Assembly (NCBI RefSeq): GCF_027744825.2
Contig: NW_026527057.1
Span: 434,001 to 498,000 of the forward strand
Source of the DNA: Synchiropus splendidus
Lineage: Eukaryota; Chordata; Actinopteri; Syngnathiformes; Callionymidae
Direction: 5' to 3'
Length of the DNA stretch: 64,000 bases
The notes beneath the pieces are model-generated. The model searched no databases, had not been told where the DNA came from, and worked only from the letters and a program-made list of their open reading frames with translations. Shown piece by piece: positions 11,501 to 23,160 of the stretch (position 1 is the stretch's first letter; every line of letters begins with the position of its first letter). The translations under genes were made by a program, and so were the position numbers.

Positions 11501-13170
11501 TCTGCTATAGTGGGAGGTTAAAATTTCATGTTCTGAAGCTTCCCTGAAAAGTTATGGCACAATGCGTAAAAACGCTTTTCAGCCCGAGATAAGATGTGTT
11601 TCGGAACGCCAAACATAAAAGTGTTAATAACTTTCGAAAAACACTTCAGACAGCTTAGATTTGATGTGCAACTACTAGAAAGACCCTTTCTGCTATAGTG
11701 GGAGGTTAAAATTTCATGTTCTGAAGCTTCCCTGAAAAGTTATGGCACAATGCGTAAAAACGCATTTCAGCCTGAGATAAGGTGGGTTTCGGAACGCCAA
11801 ACAAACGTGTTAATAACTTTCGAAAAACACTTCAGACAGCTTAGATTTGATGTGCAACTACTAGAAAGACCCTTTCTGCTATAGTGGGAGGTTAAATTTT
11901 CATGTTCTGAAGCTTCCCTGAAAAGTTATGGCACAATGCACAAATACGCTTTTCAGCCTGAGATAAGGTGGGTTTCGGAACGCCAAACATAAAAGTGTTG
12001 ATAACTTTCGAAAAACACTTCAGACAGCTTAGATTTGATGTGCAATTACTAGAAAGACCCTGTCTGCTATAGTGGGAGGTTAAAATTTCATGTTCTGAAG
12101 CTTCCCTGAAAAGTTATGGCACAATGCACAAAAACGCTTTTCAGCCTGAGATAAGGTGGGTTTCGGAACGCCAAAAATAAAAGTGTCGATAACTTTCGAA
12201 AAACACTTCAGACAGCTTAGATTTGATGTGCACCTAATAGAAAGACCCTTTCTGCTATAGTGGGAGGTTAAAATTTCATGTTCTGAAGCTTCCCTGAAAA
12301 GTTATGGCACAATGCACAAAAACGCTTGTCAGCCTGAGATAAGGTGGGTTTCGGAACGCCAAACATAAAAGTGTTGATAACTTTCGAAAAACACTTCAGA
12401 CAGCTTAGATTTGATGTGCACCTACTAGAAAGACCCTTTCTGCTATAGTGGGAGGTTAAAATTTCATGTTCTGAAGCTTCCCTGAAAAGTTATGGCACAA
12501 TGCAAAAAAAAGCTTTTAGGCCTGAGATAAGGTGGGTTTCGGAAGGCCAAACAAAAAAGTGTTAATAACTTTCGAAAAACACTTCAGACAGCTTAGATTT
12601 GATGTGCAACTACTAGAAAGATCCTTTCTGCTATAGTGGGAGGTTAAAATTTCATGTTCTGAAGCTTCCCTGAATAGTTATGGCACAATGCACAAAAAAG
12701 CTTTTCAGCCTGAAATAAGGTGGTTTTCGGAACGCCAAACATAAAAGTGTTGATAACTTTCGAAAATCACTTCAGACAGCTTAGATTTGATGTGCACCTA
12801 CTAGAAAGACCCTTTCTGCTATAGTGGGAGGTTAAAATGTCATGTTCTGAAGCTTCCCTGAAAAGTTATGGCACAATGCACAAAACCGCTTTTCAGCCTG
12901 AGATAAGGTGGGTTTCGGAACGCCAAACATAAAAGTGTTGATAACTTTCGAAAAACACTTCAGACAGCTTAGATTTGATGTGCACCTAGTAGAAAGACCC
13001 TTTCTGCTATAGTGGGAGGTTAAAATTTCATGTTCTGAAGCTTCCCTGAAAAGTTATGGCACAATGCGTAAAAACGCTTTTCAGCCTGAGATAAGGTGGG
13101 TTTCGGAACGCCAAACATAAAAGTGTTGATAACTTTCGAAAAACACTTCAGACAGCTTAGATTTGAAGTG
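8517..13170 (+). repeat. Satellite block of the AACAAACGTG/CATAACAACGC class
   Basis: This is monomer array with linked variants shared with the second half of the 4,121-bp unit: 186-bp monomers with AACAAACGTG, CATAACAACGC, CTTCAGGCAGC, CTTACGAAAAAC, GTGTGGATAAC, GCTTGTCAGCC and TCTGATGCTTCC. It holds an older copy of part of that unit at about 9918-11482 (listed separately). It also holds a further roughly 430-bp repeat of 8561-8990 at about 12314-12750, sharing the rare TTTTAGGCCTGAG variant (8761 and 12514, offset 3,753 bp). No non-satellite sequence was seen. Confidence 0.85.
9918..11482 (+). repeat. Diverged third copy of part of the 4,121-bp unit
   Basis: This segment lines up with 6361-7917 at an offset of 3,557 bp, rising to 3,565 bp after the point where the 4,121-bp unit lacks 8 bp. 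Shared private variants include GCACGAAAACACTTTCC, CTTACGAAAAAC, GAAACACCCTGACTG and TGATGCTTCCCTGAAAGG. It retains the full GAGATAAGGTGGG where both 4,121-bp copies are deleted. It also differs at scattered bases (CATAACAACGC versus CATAACAATGC, CAGTATAG versus CAGTTTAG). It therefore preserves the pre-deletion state and predates the exact duplication. Confidence 0.85.
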
Positions 13171-14674
13171 CAACTACTAGAAAGACCCTTTCTGCTACAG
13201 TGGGAGGTTAAAATGTCATGTTCTGAAGCTTCCCTGAAAAGTTATGGCACAATGCACAAAAACGCTTTTCAGCCTGAGATAAGGTGGGTTTCGGAACGCC
13301 AAACATAAAAGTGTTGATAACTTTCGAAAAACACTTCAGACAGCTTAGATTTGATGTGCACCTACTAGAAAGAACCTTTCTGCTCTAGTGGGAGGTTAAA
13401 ATTTCATGTTCTGAAGCTTCCCTGAAAAGTTATGGCACAATGCGTAAAAACGCTTTTCAGCCTGAGATAAGGTGGGTTTCGGAACGCCAAACATAAAAGT
13501 GTTAATAACTTTGGAAAAACACTTCAGACAGCTTAGATTTGATGTGCAACTACTAGAAAGACCCTTTCTGCTATTGTGGGAGGTTAAAATTTCATGTTCT
13601 GAAGCTTCCCTGAAAAGTTATGGCACAATGCACAAAATCGCTTTTCAGCCTGAGATAAGGTGGGTTTCGGAACGCCAAACATAACAGTGTTGATAACTTT
13701 CGAAAAACACTTCATACAGCTTAGATTTGATGTGCAACTACGAGAAAGACCCTTTCAGCTATAGTGGGAGGTTAAAATGTCATGTTCTGAAGCTTCACTG
13801 AAAAGTTATGGCACAATGCACAAAAACGCTTTTCAGCCTGAGATAAGGTGGGTTTCGGAACGCCAAACATAAAAGTGTTGATAACTTTCGAAAAACACTT
13901 TAGACAGCTTAGATTTGATGTGAAACTACTAGAAATACCCTTTCTGCTATCGTGGGAAGTTAAAATGTCACGTTTTGAAGCTTCCCTGAAAAGTTATGGC
14001 ACAATGCACAAAAACGCGTTTCAGCCTGAGATAAGGTGGGTTTCGGAACGCCAAACATAAAAGTGTTGATAACTTTCGAAAAACACTTCAGACAGCTTAG
14101 ATTTGATGTGCACCTACTAGAAAGACCCTTTCTGCTTTAGTGGGAGGTTAAAATTTCATGTTCTGAAGCTTCCCTGAAAAGTTATGGCACAATGCGTAAA
14201 AACGCTTTTCAGCCTGAGATAAGGTGGGTTTCGGAACGCCAAACATAAAAGTGTTAATAACTTTGGAAAAACACTTCAGACAGCTTAGATTTGATGTGCA
14301 ACTACTAGAAAGACCCTTTCTGCTATTGTGGGAGGTTAAAATTTCATGTTCTGAAGCTTCCCTGAAAAGTTATGGCACAATGCTCAAAAACGCTTTTCAG
14401 CCTGAGATAAGGTGGGTTTCGGAACGCCAAACATAACAGTGTTGACAACTTTCGAAAAACACTTCAGACAGCTTAGATTTGATGTGCAACTACTAGAAAG
14501 ACCCTTTCTGCTATAGTGGGAGGTTAAAATTTCATGTTCTGAAGCTTCCCTGAAAAGTTATGGCACAATGCACAAAATCGCTTTTCAGCCTGAGATAAGG
14601 TGGGTTTCGGAACGCCAAACATAACAGTGTTGATAACTTTCGAAAAACACTTCATACAGCTTAGATTTGATGTG
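13171..14674 (+). repeat. 1,504-bp 8-monomer HOR, copy 1
   Basis: The markers in order are CTACAGTGGG, CTATTGTGGG with AAAATCGC, TACGAGAAAGACC, CTATCGTGGGAAG with GAAATACCC, and CTATTGTGGG with GCTCAAAAAC. The whole series repeats 1,504 bp (8 x 188) later. Inside it, monomers alternate in a 376-bp dimer rhythm: an AATAACTTTGG-type monomer with a mutated TAG is followed by a GATAACTTTCG-type monomer. Breakpoints are approximate, because 13164 (GAAGTG) and its partner 14668 (GATGTG) already differ. Confidence 0.85.
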
Positions 14675-16195
14675 CAACTACTAGAAAGACCCTTTCTGCT
14701 ACAGTGGGAGGTTAAAATGTCATGTTCTGAAGCTTCCCTGAAAAGTTATGGCACAATGCACAAAAACGCTTTTCAGCCTGAGATAAGGTGGGTTTCGGAA
14801 CGCCAAACATAAAAGTGTTGATAACTTTCGAAAAACACTTCAGACAGCTTAGATTTGATGTGCACCTACTAGAAAGAACCTTTCTGCTCTAGTGGGAGGT
14901 TAAAATTTCATGTTCTGAAGCTTCCCTGAAAAGTTATGGCACAATGCGTAAAAACGCTTTTCAGCCTGAGATAAGGTGGGTTTCGGAACGCCAAACATAA
15001 AAGTGTTAATAACTTTGGAAAAACACTTCAGACAGCTTAGATTTGATGTGCAACTACTAGAAAGACCCTTTCTGCTATTGTGGGAGGTTAAAATTTCATG
15101 TTCTGAAGCTTCCCTGAAAAGTTATGGCACAATGCACAAAATCGCTTTTCAGCCTGAGATAAGGTGGGTTTCGGAACGCCAAACATAACAGTGTTGATAA
15201 CTTTCGAAAAACACTTCATACAGCTTAGATTTGATGTGCAACTACGAGAAAGACCCTTTCAGCTATTGTGGGAGGTTTAAATGTCATGTTCTGAAGCTTC
15301 ACTGAAAAGTTATGGCACAATGCACAAAAACGCTTTTCAGCCTGAGATAAGGTGGGTTTCGGAACGCCAAACATAAAAGTGTTGATAACTTTCGAAAAAC
15401 ACTTTAGACAGCTTAGATTTCATGTGAAACTACTAGAAATACCCTTTCTGCTATCGTGGGAAGTTAAAATGTCATGTTTTGAAGCTTCCCTGAAAAGTTA
15501 TGGCACAATGCACAAAAACGCGTTTCAGCCTGAGATAAGGTGGGTTTCGGAACGCCAAACATAAAAGTGTTGATAACTTTCGAAAAACACTTCAGACAGC
15601 TTAGATTTGATGTGCACCTACTAGAAAGACCCTTTCTGCTTTAGTGGGAGGTTAAAATTTCATGTTCTGAAGCTTCCCTGAAAAGTTATGGCACAATGCG
15701 TAAAAACGCTTTTCAGCCTGAGATAAGGTGGGTTTCGGAACGCCAAACATAAAAGTGTTAATAACTTTGGAAAAACACTTCAGACAGCTTAGATTTGATG
15801 TGCAACTACTAGAAAGACCCTTTCTGCTATTGTGGGAGGTTAAAATTTCATGTTCTGAAGCTTCCCTGAAAAGTTATGGCACAATGCTCAAAAACGCTTT
15901 TCAGCCTGAGATAAGGTGGGTTTCGGAACGCCAAACATAACAGTGTTGATAACTTTCGAAAAACACTTCAGACAGCTTAGATTTGATGTGCAACTACTAG
16001 AAAGACCCTTTCAGCTATAGTGGGAGGTTAAAATTTCATGTTCTGAAGCTTCCCTGAAAAGTTATGGCACAATGCACAAAATCGCTTTTCAGCCTGAGAT
16101 AAGGTGGGTTTCGGAACGCCAAACATAACAGTGTTGATAACTTTCGAAAAACACTTCATACAGCTTAGATTTGATGTGCAACTACTAGAAAGACC
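14675..16195 (+). repeat. 1,504-bp 8-monomer HOR, copy 2
   Basis: This repeats the marker order of the preceding copy with a few substitutions: CATGTCACGTTTTG becomes CATGTCATGTTTTG, GTTGACAAC becomes GTTGATAAC, and GGAGGTTAAAATG becomes GGAGGTTTAAATG. The correspondence breaks down near 16190-16200, where CCCTATCAGCTATAGTTGG replaces the expected CCCTTTCTGCTACAG. The divergence shows this duplication is older than the 4,121-bp one. Confidence 0.82.
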
Positions 16196-17480
16196 CTATC
16201 AGCTATAGTTGGAGGTTAAAATGTCATGTTCTGAAGCTTCCCTGAAAAGTTATGGCACAATGCACAAAAACGCTTTTCAGCCTGAGATAAGGTGGGTTTC
16301 AGAACGCCAAACATAAAAGTGTTGATAACTTTCGAAAAACACTTTAGACAGCTTAGATTTGATGTGAAACTACTAGAAAGACCCTTTCTGCTATAGTGGG
16401 AAGTTAAAATGTCATGTTTTGAAGCTTCCCTGAAAAGTTATGGCACAATGCACAAAAACGCGTTTCAGCCTGAGATAAGGTGGGTTTCGGAACGCCAAAC
16501 ATAGAAGTGTTGATAACTTTCGAAAAACACTTCAGACAGGTTAGATTTGATGTGCACCTACTAGAAAGACCCTTTCTGCTTTAGTGGGAGGTAAAAATTT
16601 CATGTTCTGAAGCTTCCCTGAAAAGTTATGGCACAATGCGTAAAAACGCTTTTCAGCCTGATATAAGGTGGGTTTCGGAACGCCAAACATAAAAGTGTTG
16701 ATAACTTTCGAAAAACACTTCAGACAGCTTAGATTTGATGTGCACCTACTAGAAAGACCCTTTCTGCTATAGTGCGAGGTTAAAATTTCATGTTCTGAAG
16801 CTTCCCTGAAAAGTTATGGCACAATGCGTAAAAACGCTTTTCAGCCTGAGATAAGGTGGGATTCGGAACGCCAAACATAAAAGTGTTAATAACTTTGGAA
16901 AAACACTTCAGACAGCTTAGATTTGATGTGCAACTACTAGAAAGACCCTTTCTGCTATTGTGGGAGGTTAAAATTTCATGTTCTGAAGCTTCCCTGAAAA
17001 GTTATGGCACAATGCTCAAAAACGCTTTTCAGCCTGAGATAAGGTGGGTTTCGGAACGCCAAACATAACAGTGTTGATAACTTTCGAAAAACACTTCAGA
17101 CAGTTTAGATTTGATGTGCAACTACTAGAAAGACCCTTTCAGCTATAGTGGGAGGTTAAAATTTCATGTTCTGAAGCTTCCCTGAAAAGTTATGGCACAA
17201 TGCACAAAATCGCTTTTCAGCCTGAGATAAGGTGGGTTTCGGAACGCCAAACATAACAGTGTTGATAACTTTCGAAAAACACTTCATACAGCTTAGATTT
17301 GATGTGCAACTACTAGAAAGACCCTTTCAGCTATAGTTGGAGGTTAAAATGTCATGTTCTGAAGCTTCCCTGAAAAGTTATGGCACAATGCACAAAAACG
17401 CTTTTCAGCCTGAGATAAGGTGGGTTTCGGAACGCCAAACATAGAAGTGTTGATAACTTTCGAAAAACACTTCAGACAGG
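16196..17480 (+). repeat. Mosaic monomers with a 5-monomer internal duplication
   Basis: The CATAGAAGTG/CAGGTTAG/GAGGTAAAAATTTC monomer at 16501-16670 recurs at 17441-17610 (offset 940 bp, 5 x 188), including the GATATAAGG variant. The interval 16302-16662 also matches 545-905 at a constant offset of 15,757 bp. A further stretch, 16778-17393, recurs at 21481-22096. The block is thus assembled from pieces found elsewhere in the window. Confidence 0.78.
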
Positions 17481-20400
17481 TTAGATTTGATGTGCACCTA
17501 CTAGAAAGACCCTTTCTGCTTTAGTGGGAGGTAAAAATTTCATGTTCTGAAGCTTCCCTGAAAAGTTATGGCACAATGCGTAAAATCGCTTTTCAGCCTG
17601 ATATAAGGTGGGTTTCGGAACGCCAAACATAAAAGTGTTGATAACTTTCGAAAAACACTTCAGACAGCTTAGATTTGATGTGCACCTACTAGAAAGACCC
17701 TTTCTGCTATAGTGGGAGGTTAAAATTTCATGTTCTGAAGCTTCCCTGAAAAGTGATGGCACAATGCACAAAAACGCTTTTCAGCCTGAGATAAGGTGGG
17801 TTTCGGAACGCCAAACATAAAAGTGTTGATAACTTTCGAAAAACACTTCAGACAGCTTAGATTTGATGTGCAACTACTAGAAAGACCCTTTCTGCTATAG
17901 TGGGAGGTTAAAATTTCATGTTCTGAAGCTTCCCTGAAAAGTTATGGCACAATGCACAAAAACGCTTTTCAGCCTGAGATAAGGTGGGTTTCGGAACGCC
18001 AAACATAAAAGTGTTGATAACTTTCGAAAAACACTTCAGACAGTTTAGATTTGATGTGCACCTACTAGAAAGATCCTTTCTGCTATAGTGGGAGGTGAAA
18101 ATTTCATGTTCTGAAGCTTCCCTGAAAAGTTATGGCACAATGCGTAAAAACGCTTTTCAGCCTGAGATAAGGTGGGTTTCGGAACGCCAAACATAAAAGT
18201 GTTAATAACTTTGGAAAAACACTTCAGACAGCTTGGATTTGATGTGCAACGACTAGAAAGACCCTTTCTGCTATAGTGGGAGGTTAAAATTTCATGTTCT
18301 GAAGCTTCCCTGAAAAGTTATGGCACAATGCACAAAAACGCTTTTCAGCCTGAGATAAGGTGGGTTTCGGAACGCCAAACATAAAAGTGTTGATAACTTT
18401 CGAAAAACACTTCAGACAGCTTAGATTTGATGTGCAACTACTAGAAATACCCTTTCTGCTATAATGGGAGGTTAAAATTTCATGTTCTGAAGCTTCCCTG
18501 AAAAGTTATGGCACAATGCACAAAAACGCTTTTCAGCCTGAGATAAGGTGGGTTTCGGAACGCCAAACATAAAAGTGTTGATAACTTTCGAAAAACACTT
18601 CAGACAGCTTAGATTTGATGTGCAACTACTAGAAAGACCCTTTCTGCTATAGTGAGAGGTTAAAATTTCATGTTCTGAAGCTTCCCTGAAAAGTTATGGC
18701 ACAATGCACAAAAACGCTTTTCAGCCTGAGATAAGGTGGGTTTCGGAACGCCAAACATAAAAGTGTTGATAACTTTCGAAAAACACTTCAGACAGCTTAG
18801 ATTTGATGTGCACCTACTAGAAAGACCCTTTTTGCTATAGTGGGAGGTTAAAATTTCATGGTCTGAAGCTTCCCTGAAAAGTTATTGCAAAATGCACAGA
18901 AATGCTTTTCAGCCTGAGATAAGGTGGGTTTCGGAACGCCAAACATAAAAGTGTTGATAACTTTCAAAAAACACTTCAGACAGCTTAGATTTGATGTGCA
19001 ACTACTAGAAAGACCCTTTCTGCTATAGTGGGAGGTTAAAATTTCATGTTCTGAAGCTTCCCTGAAACGTTATGGCACAATGCACAAAAACGCTTTTCAG
19101 CCTGAGATAAGGTGGGTTTCGGAACGCCAAACATAATAGTGTTGATAACGTTCGAAAAACACTTCAGACAGCTTAGATTTGATGTGCAACTGCTAGAAAG
19201 ACCCTTTCTGCTATAGTGGGAGGTTAAAAGTTCATGTTCTGAAGGTTCCCTGAAAAGTTATGGCACAATGCACAAAAACGCTTTTTCAGCCTGAGATAAG
19301 GTGGGTTTCGGAACGCCAAACATAAAAGTGTTGATAACTTTCGAAAAACACTTCAGACAGCTTAGATTTGATGTGCACCTACTAGAAAGACCCTTTCTGC
19401 TATAGTGGGAGGTTAAAATTTCATGTTCTGAAGCTTCCCTGAAAAGTTATGGCACAATGCGTAAAAACGCTCTTCAGCCTGAGATAAGGTGGGTTTCGGA
19501 ACGCCAAACATAAAAGAGTTAATAACTTTCGAAAAACACTTCAGACAGCTTAGATATGATGTGCAACTACTAGAAAGACCCTTTCTGCTATAGTGGGAGG
19601 TTAAAATTTCATGTTCTGAAGCTTCCCTGAAAAGTTATGGCACAATGCACAAAAAGGCTTTTCAGCCTGAGATAAGGTGGGTTTCGGAACGCCAAACATA
19701 AAAGTGTTGATAACTTTCGAAAAACACTTCAGACAGCTTAGATTTGATGTGCAACTACTAGAAAGACCCTTTCTGCTATAGTGGGAGGTTAAAATTTCAT
19801 GTTCTGAAGCTTCCCTGAAAAGTTATGGCACAATGCACAGAAACGCTTTTCAGCCTGAGATAAGGTGGGTTTCGGAACGCCAAACATAAAAGTGTTGATA
19901 ACTTTCAAAAAACACTTCAGACAGCTTAGATTTGATGTGCAACTACTAGAAAGACCCTTTCTGCTATAGTGAGAGGTTAAAATTTCATGTTCTGAAGCTT
20001 CCCTGAAAAGTTATGGCACAATGCACAAAAACGCTTTTCAGCCTGAGATAAGGTGGGTTTCGGAACGCCAAACATAAAAGTGTTGATAACTTTCGAAAAA
20101 CACTTCAGACAGCTTAGATTTGATGTGCACCTACTAGAAAGACCCTTTTTGCTATAGTGGGAGGTTAAAATTTCATGGTCTGAAGATTCCCTGAAAAGTT
20201 ATTGCAAAATGCACAGAAACGCTTTTCAGCCTGAGATTAGGTGGGTTTCGGAACGCCAAACATAAAAGTGTTGATAACTTTCAAAAAACACTTCAGACAG
20301 CTTAGATTTGATGTGCAACTACTAGAAAGACCCTTTCTGCTATAGTGGGAGGTTATAATTTCATGTTCTGAAGCTTCCCTGAAACGTTATGGCACAACGC

Positions 20401-21467
20401 ACAAAAACGCTTTTCAGCCTGAGATAAGGTGGGTTTCGGAACGCCAAACATAATAGTGTTGATAACGTTCGAAAAAAACTTCAGACAGCTTAGATTTGAT
20501 GTGCAACTACTAGAAAGACCCTTTCTGCTATAGTGGGAGGTTAAAAGTTCATGTTCTGAAGGTTCCCTGAAAAGTTATGGCACAATGCACAAAAACGCTT
20601 TTTCAGCCTGAGATAAGGTGGGTTTCGGAACGCCAAACATAAAAGTGTTGATAACTTTCGAAAAACACTTCAGACAGCTTAGATTTGATGTGCACCTACT
20701 AGAAAGACCCTTTCTGCTATAGTGGGAGGTTAAAATTTCATGTTCTGAAGCTTCCCTGAAAAGTTATGGCACAATGCGTAAAAACGCTCTTCAGCCTGAG
20801 ATAAGGTGGATTTCGGAACGCCAAACATAAAAGAGTTAATAACTTTCGAAAAACACTTCAGACAGCTTAGATTTGATGTGCACCTACTAGAAAGACCCTT
20901 TTTGCTATAGTGGGAGGTTAAAATTTCATGGTCTGAAGCTTCCCTGAAAAGTTATTGCAAAATGCACAGAAATGCTTTTCAGCCTGAGATAAGGTGGGTT
21001 TCGGAACGCCAAACATAAAAGTGTTGATAACTTTCAAAAAACACTTCAGACAGCTTAGATTTGATGTGCAACTACTAGAAAGACCCTTTCTGCTATAGTG
21101 GGAGGTTAAAATTTCATGTTCTGAAGCTTCCCTGAAACGTTATGGCACAATGCACAAAAACGCTTTTCAGCCTGAGATAAGGTGGGTTTCGGAACGCCAA
21201 ACATAATAGTGTTGATAACGTTCGAAAAACACTTCAGACAGCTTAGATTTGATGTGCAACTGCTAGAAAGACCCTTTCTGCTATAGTGGGAGGTTAAAAG
21301 TTCATGTTCTGAAGGTTCCCTGAAAAGTTATGGCACAATGCACAAAAACGCTTTTTCAGCCTGAGATAAGGTGGGTTTCGGAACGCCAAACATAAAAGTG
21401 TTGATAACTTTCGAAAAACACTTCAGACAGCTTAGATTTGATGTGCACCTACTAGAAAGACCCTTTC
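17481..21467 (+). repeat. Satellite block of the CATAATAGTG/TTTCAAAAAAC class
   Basis: These monomers carry CATAATAGTG, GATAACGTTCG, TTTCAAAAAAC, GAAACGTTATGG, GAAGGTTCC and ACGCTTTTTCAG variants. A roughly 690-bp segment at 18781-19470 recurs at 20851-21540 (offset 2,070 bp) with private markers TTTCATGGTCTG, AAATGCTTTTC and CAACTGCTAG. The interval from about 19836 recurs from about 22094 (offset 2,258 bp), sharing GAGATTAGG, GGTTATAATTTC and CACAACGCAC. No unique sequence was seen. Confidence 0.82.
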
Positions 21468-23160
21468 TGCTATAGTGGGAGGTTAAAATTTCATGTTCTG
21501 AAGCTTCCCTGAAAAGTTATGGCACAATGCGTAAAAACGCTTTTCAGCCTGAGATAAGGTGGGATTCGGAACGCCAAACATAAAAGTGTTAATAACTTTG
21601 GAAAAACACTTCAGACAGCTTAGATTTGATGTGCAACTACTAGAAAGACCCTTTCTGCTATTGTGGGAGGTTAAAATTTCATGTTCTGAAGCTTCCCTGA
21701 AAAGTTATGGCACAATGCTCAAAAACGCTTTTCAGCCTGAGATAAGGTGGGTTTCGGAACGCCAAACATAACAGTGTTGATAACTTTCGAAAAACACTTC
21801 AGACAGTTTAGATTTGATGTGCAACTACTAGAAAGACCCTTTCAGCTATAGTGGGAGGTTAAAATTTCATGTTCTGAAGCTTCCCTGAAAAGTTATGGCA
21901 CAATGCACAAAATCGCTTTTCAGCCTGAGATAAGGTGGGTTTCGGAACGCCAAACATAACAGTGTTGATAACTTTCGAAAAACACTTCATACAGCTTAGA
22001 TTTGATGTGCAACTACTAGAAAGACCCTTTCAGCTATAGTTGGAGGTTAAAATGTCATGTTCTGAAGCTTCCCTGAAAAGTTATGGCACAATGCACAGAA
22101 ACGCTTTTCAGCCTGAGATAAGGTGGGTTTCGGAACGCCAAACATAAAAGTGTTGATAACTTTCAAAAAACACTTCAGACAGCTTAGATTTGATGTGCAA
22201 CTACTAGAAAGACCCTTTCTGCTATAGTGAGAGGTTAAAATTTCATGTTCTGAAGCTTCCCTGAAAAGTTATGGCACAATGCACAAAAACGCTTTTCAGC
22301 CTGAGATAAGGTGGGTTTCGGAACGCCAAACATAAAAGTGTTGATAACTTTCGAAAAACACTTCAGACAGCTTAGATTTGATGTGCACCTACTAGAAAGA
22401 CCCTTTTTGCTATAGTGGGAGGTTAAAATTTCATGTTCTGAAGCTTCCCTGAAAAGTTATTGCAAAATGCACAGAAACGCTTTTCAGCCTGAGATTAGGT
22501 GGGTTTCGGAACGCCAAACATAAAAGTGTTGATAACTTTCAAAAAACACTTCAGACAGCTTAGATTTGATGTGCAACTACTAGAAAGACCCTTTCTGCTA
22601 TAGTGGGAGGTTATAATTTCATGTTCTGAAGCTTCCCTGAAACGTTATGGCACAACGCACAAAAACGCTTTTCAGCCTGAGATAAGGTGGGTTTCGGAAC
22701 GCCAAACATAATAGTGTTGATAACGTTCGAAAAAAACTTCAGACAGCTTAGATTTGATGTGCAACTACTAGAAAGACCCTTTCTGCTATAGTGGGAGGTT
22801 AAAAGTTCATGTTCTGAAGGTTCCCTGAAAAGTTATGGCACAATGCACAAAAACGCTTTTTCAGCCTGAGATAAGGTGGGTTTCGGAACGCCAAACATAA
22901 AAGTGTTGATAACTTTCGAAAAACACTTCAGACAGCTTAGATTTGATGTGCACCTACTAGAAAGACCCTTTCTGCTATAGTGGGAGGTTAAAATTTCATG
23001 TTCTGAAGCTTCCCTGAAAAGTTATGGCACAATGCGTAAAAACGCTCTTCAGCCTGAGATAAGGTGGATTTCGGAACGCCAAACATAAAAGAGTTAATAA
23101 CTTTCGAAAAACACTTCAGACAGCTTAGATTTGATGTGCACCTACTAGAAAGACCCTTTT
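21468..23160 (+). repeat. 1,693-bp 9-monomer tandem duplication, copy 1
   Basis: The ordered variants GGGATTCGG (21563), CATAACAGTG, CTATAGTTGG, CACAGAAACGC, GAGATTAGG, GGTTATAATTTC, CACAACGCAC, GGTGGATTTCGG and AAAGAGTTAATAAC all recur 1,693 bp later. The unit is 9 x 188 plus 1 bp; the extra base comes from a five-T GCTTTTTCAG variant. The left breakpoint lies to the right of 21467, because CCCTTTCTGC here corresponds to CCCTTTTTGC at 23160. Confidence 0.88.

Noticed and set aside
17481..17771. Minus-strand ORFs of 63-96 codons, often beginning Met-Pro or Met-Cys-Ile and ending Gln-Asn-Met-Lys-Phe
   Set aside because: These are the reverse complement of the same monomer, recurring many times with scattered stops and frame changes at each 188-bp step. 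The cysteine-containing stretch is incidental and no domain is recognisable.
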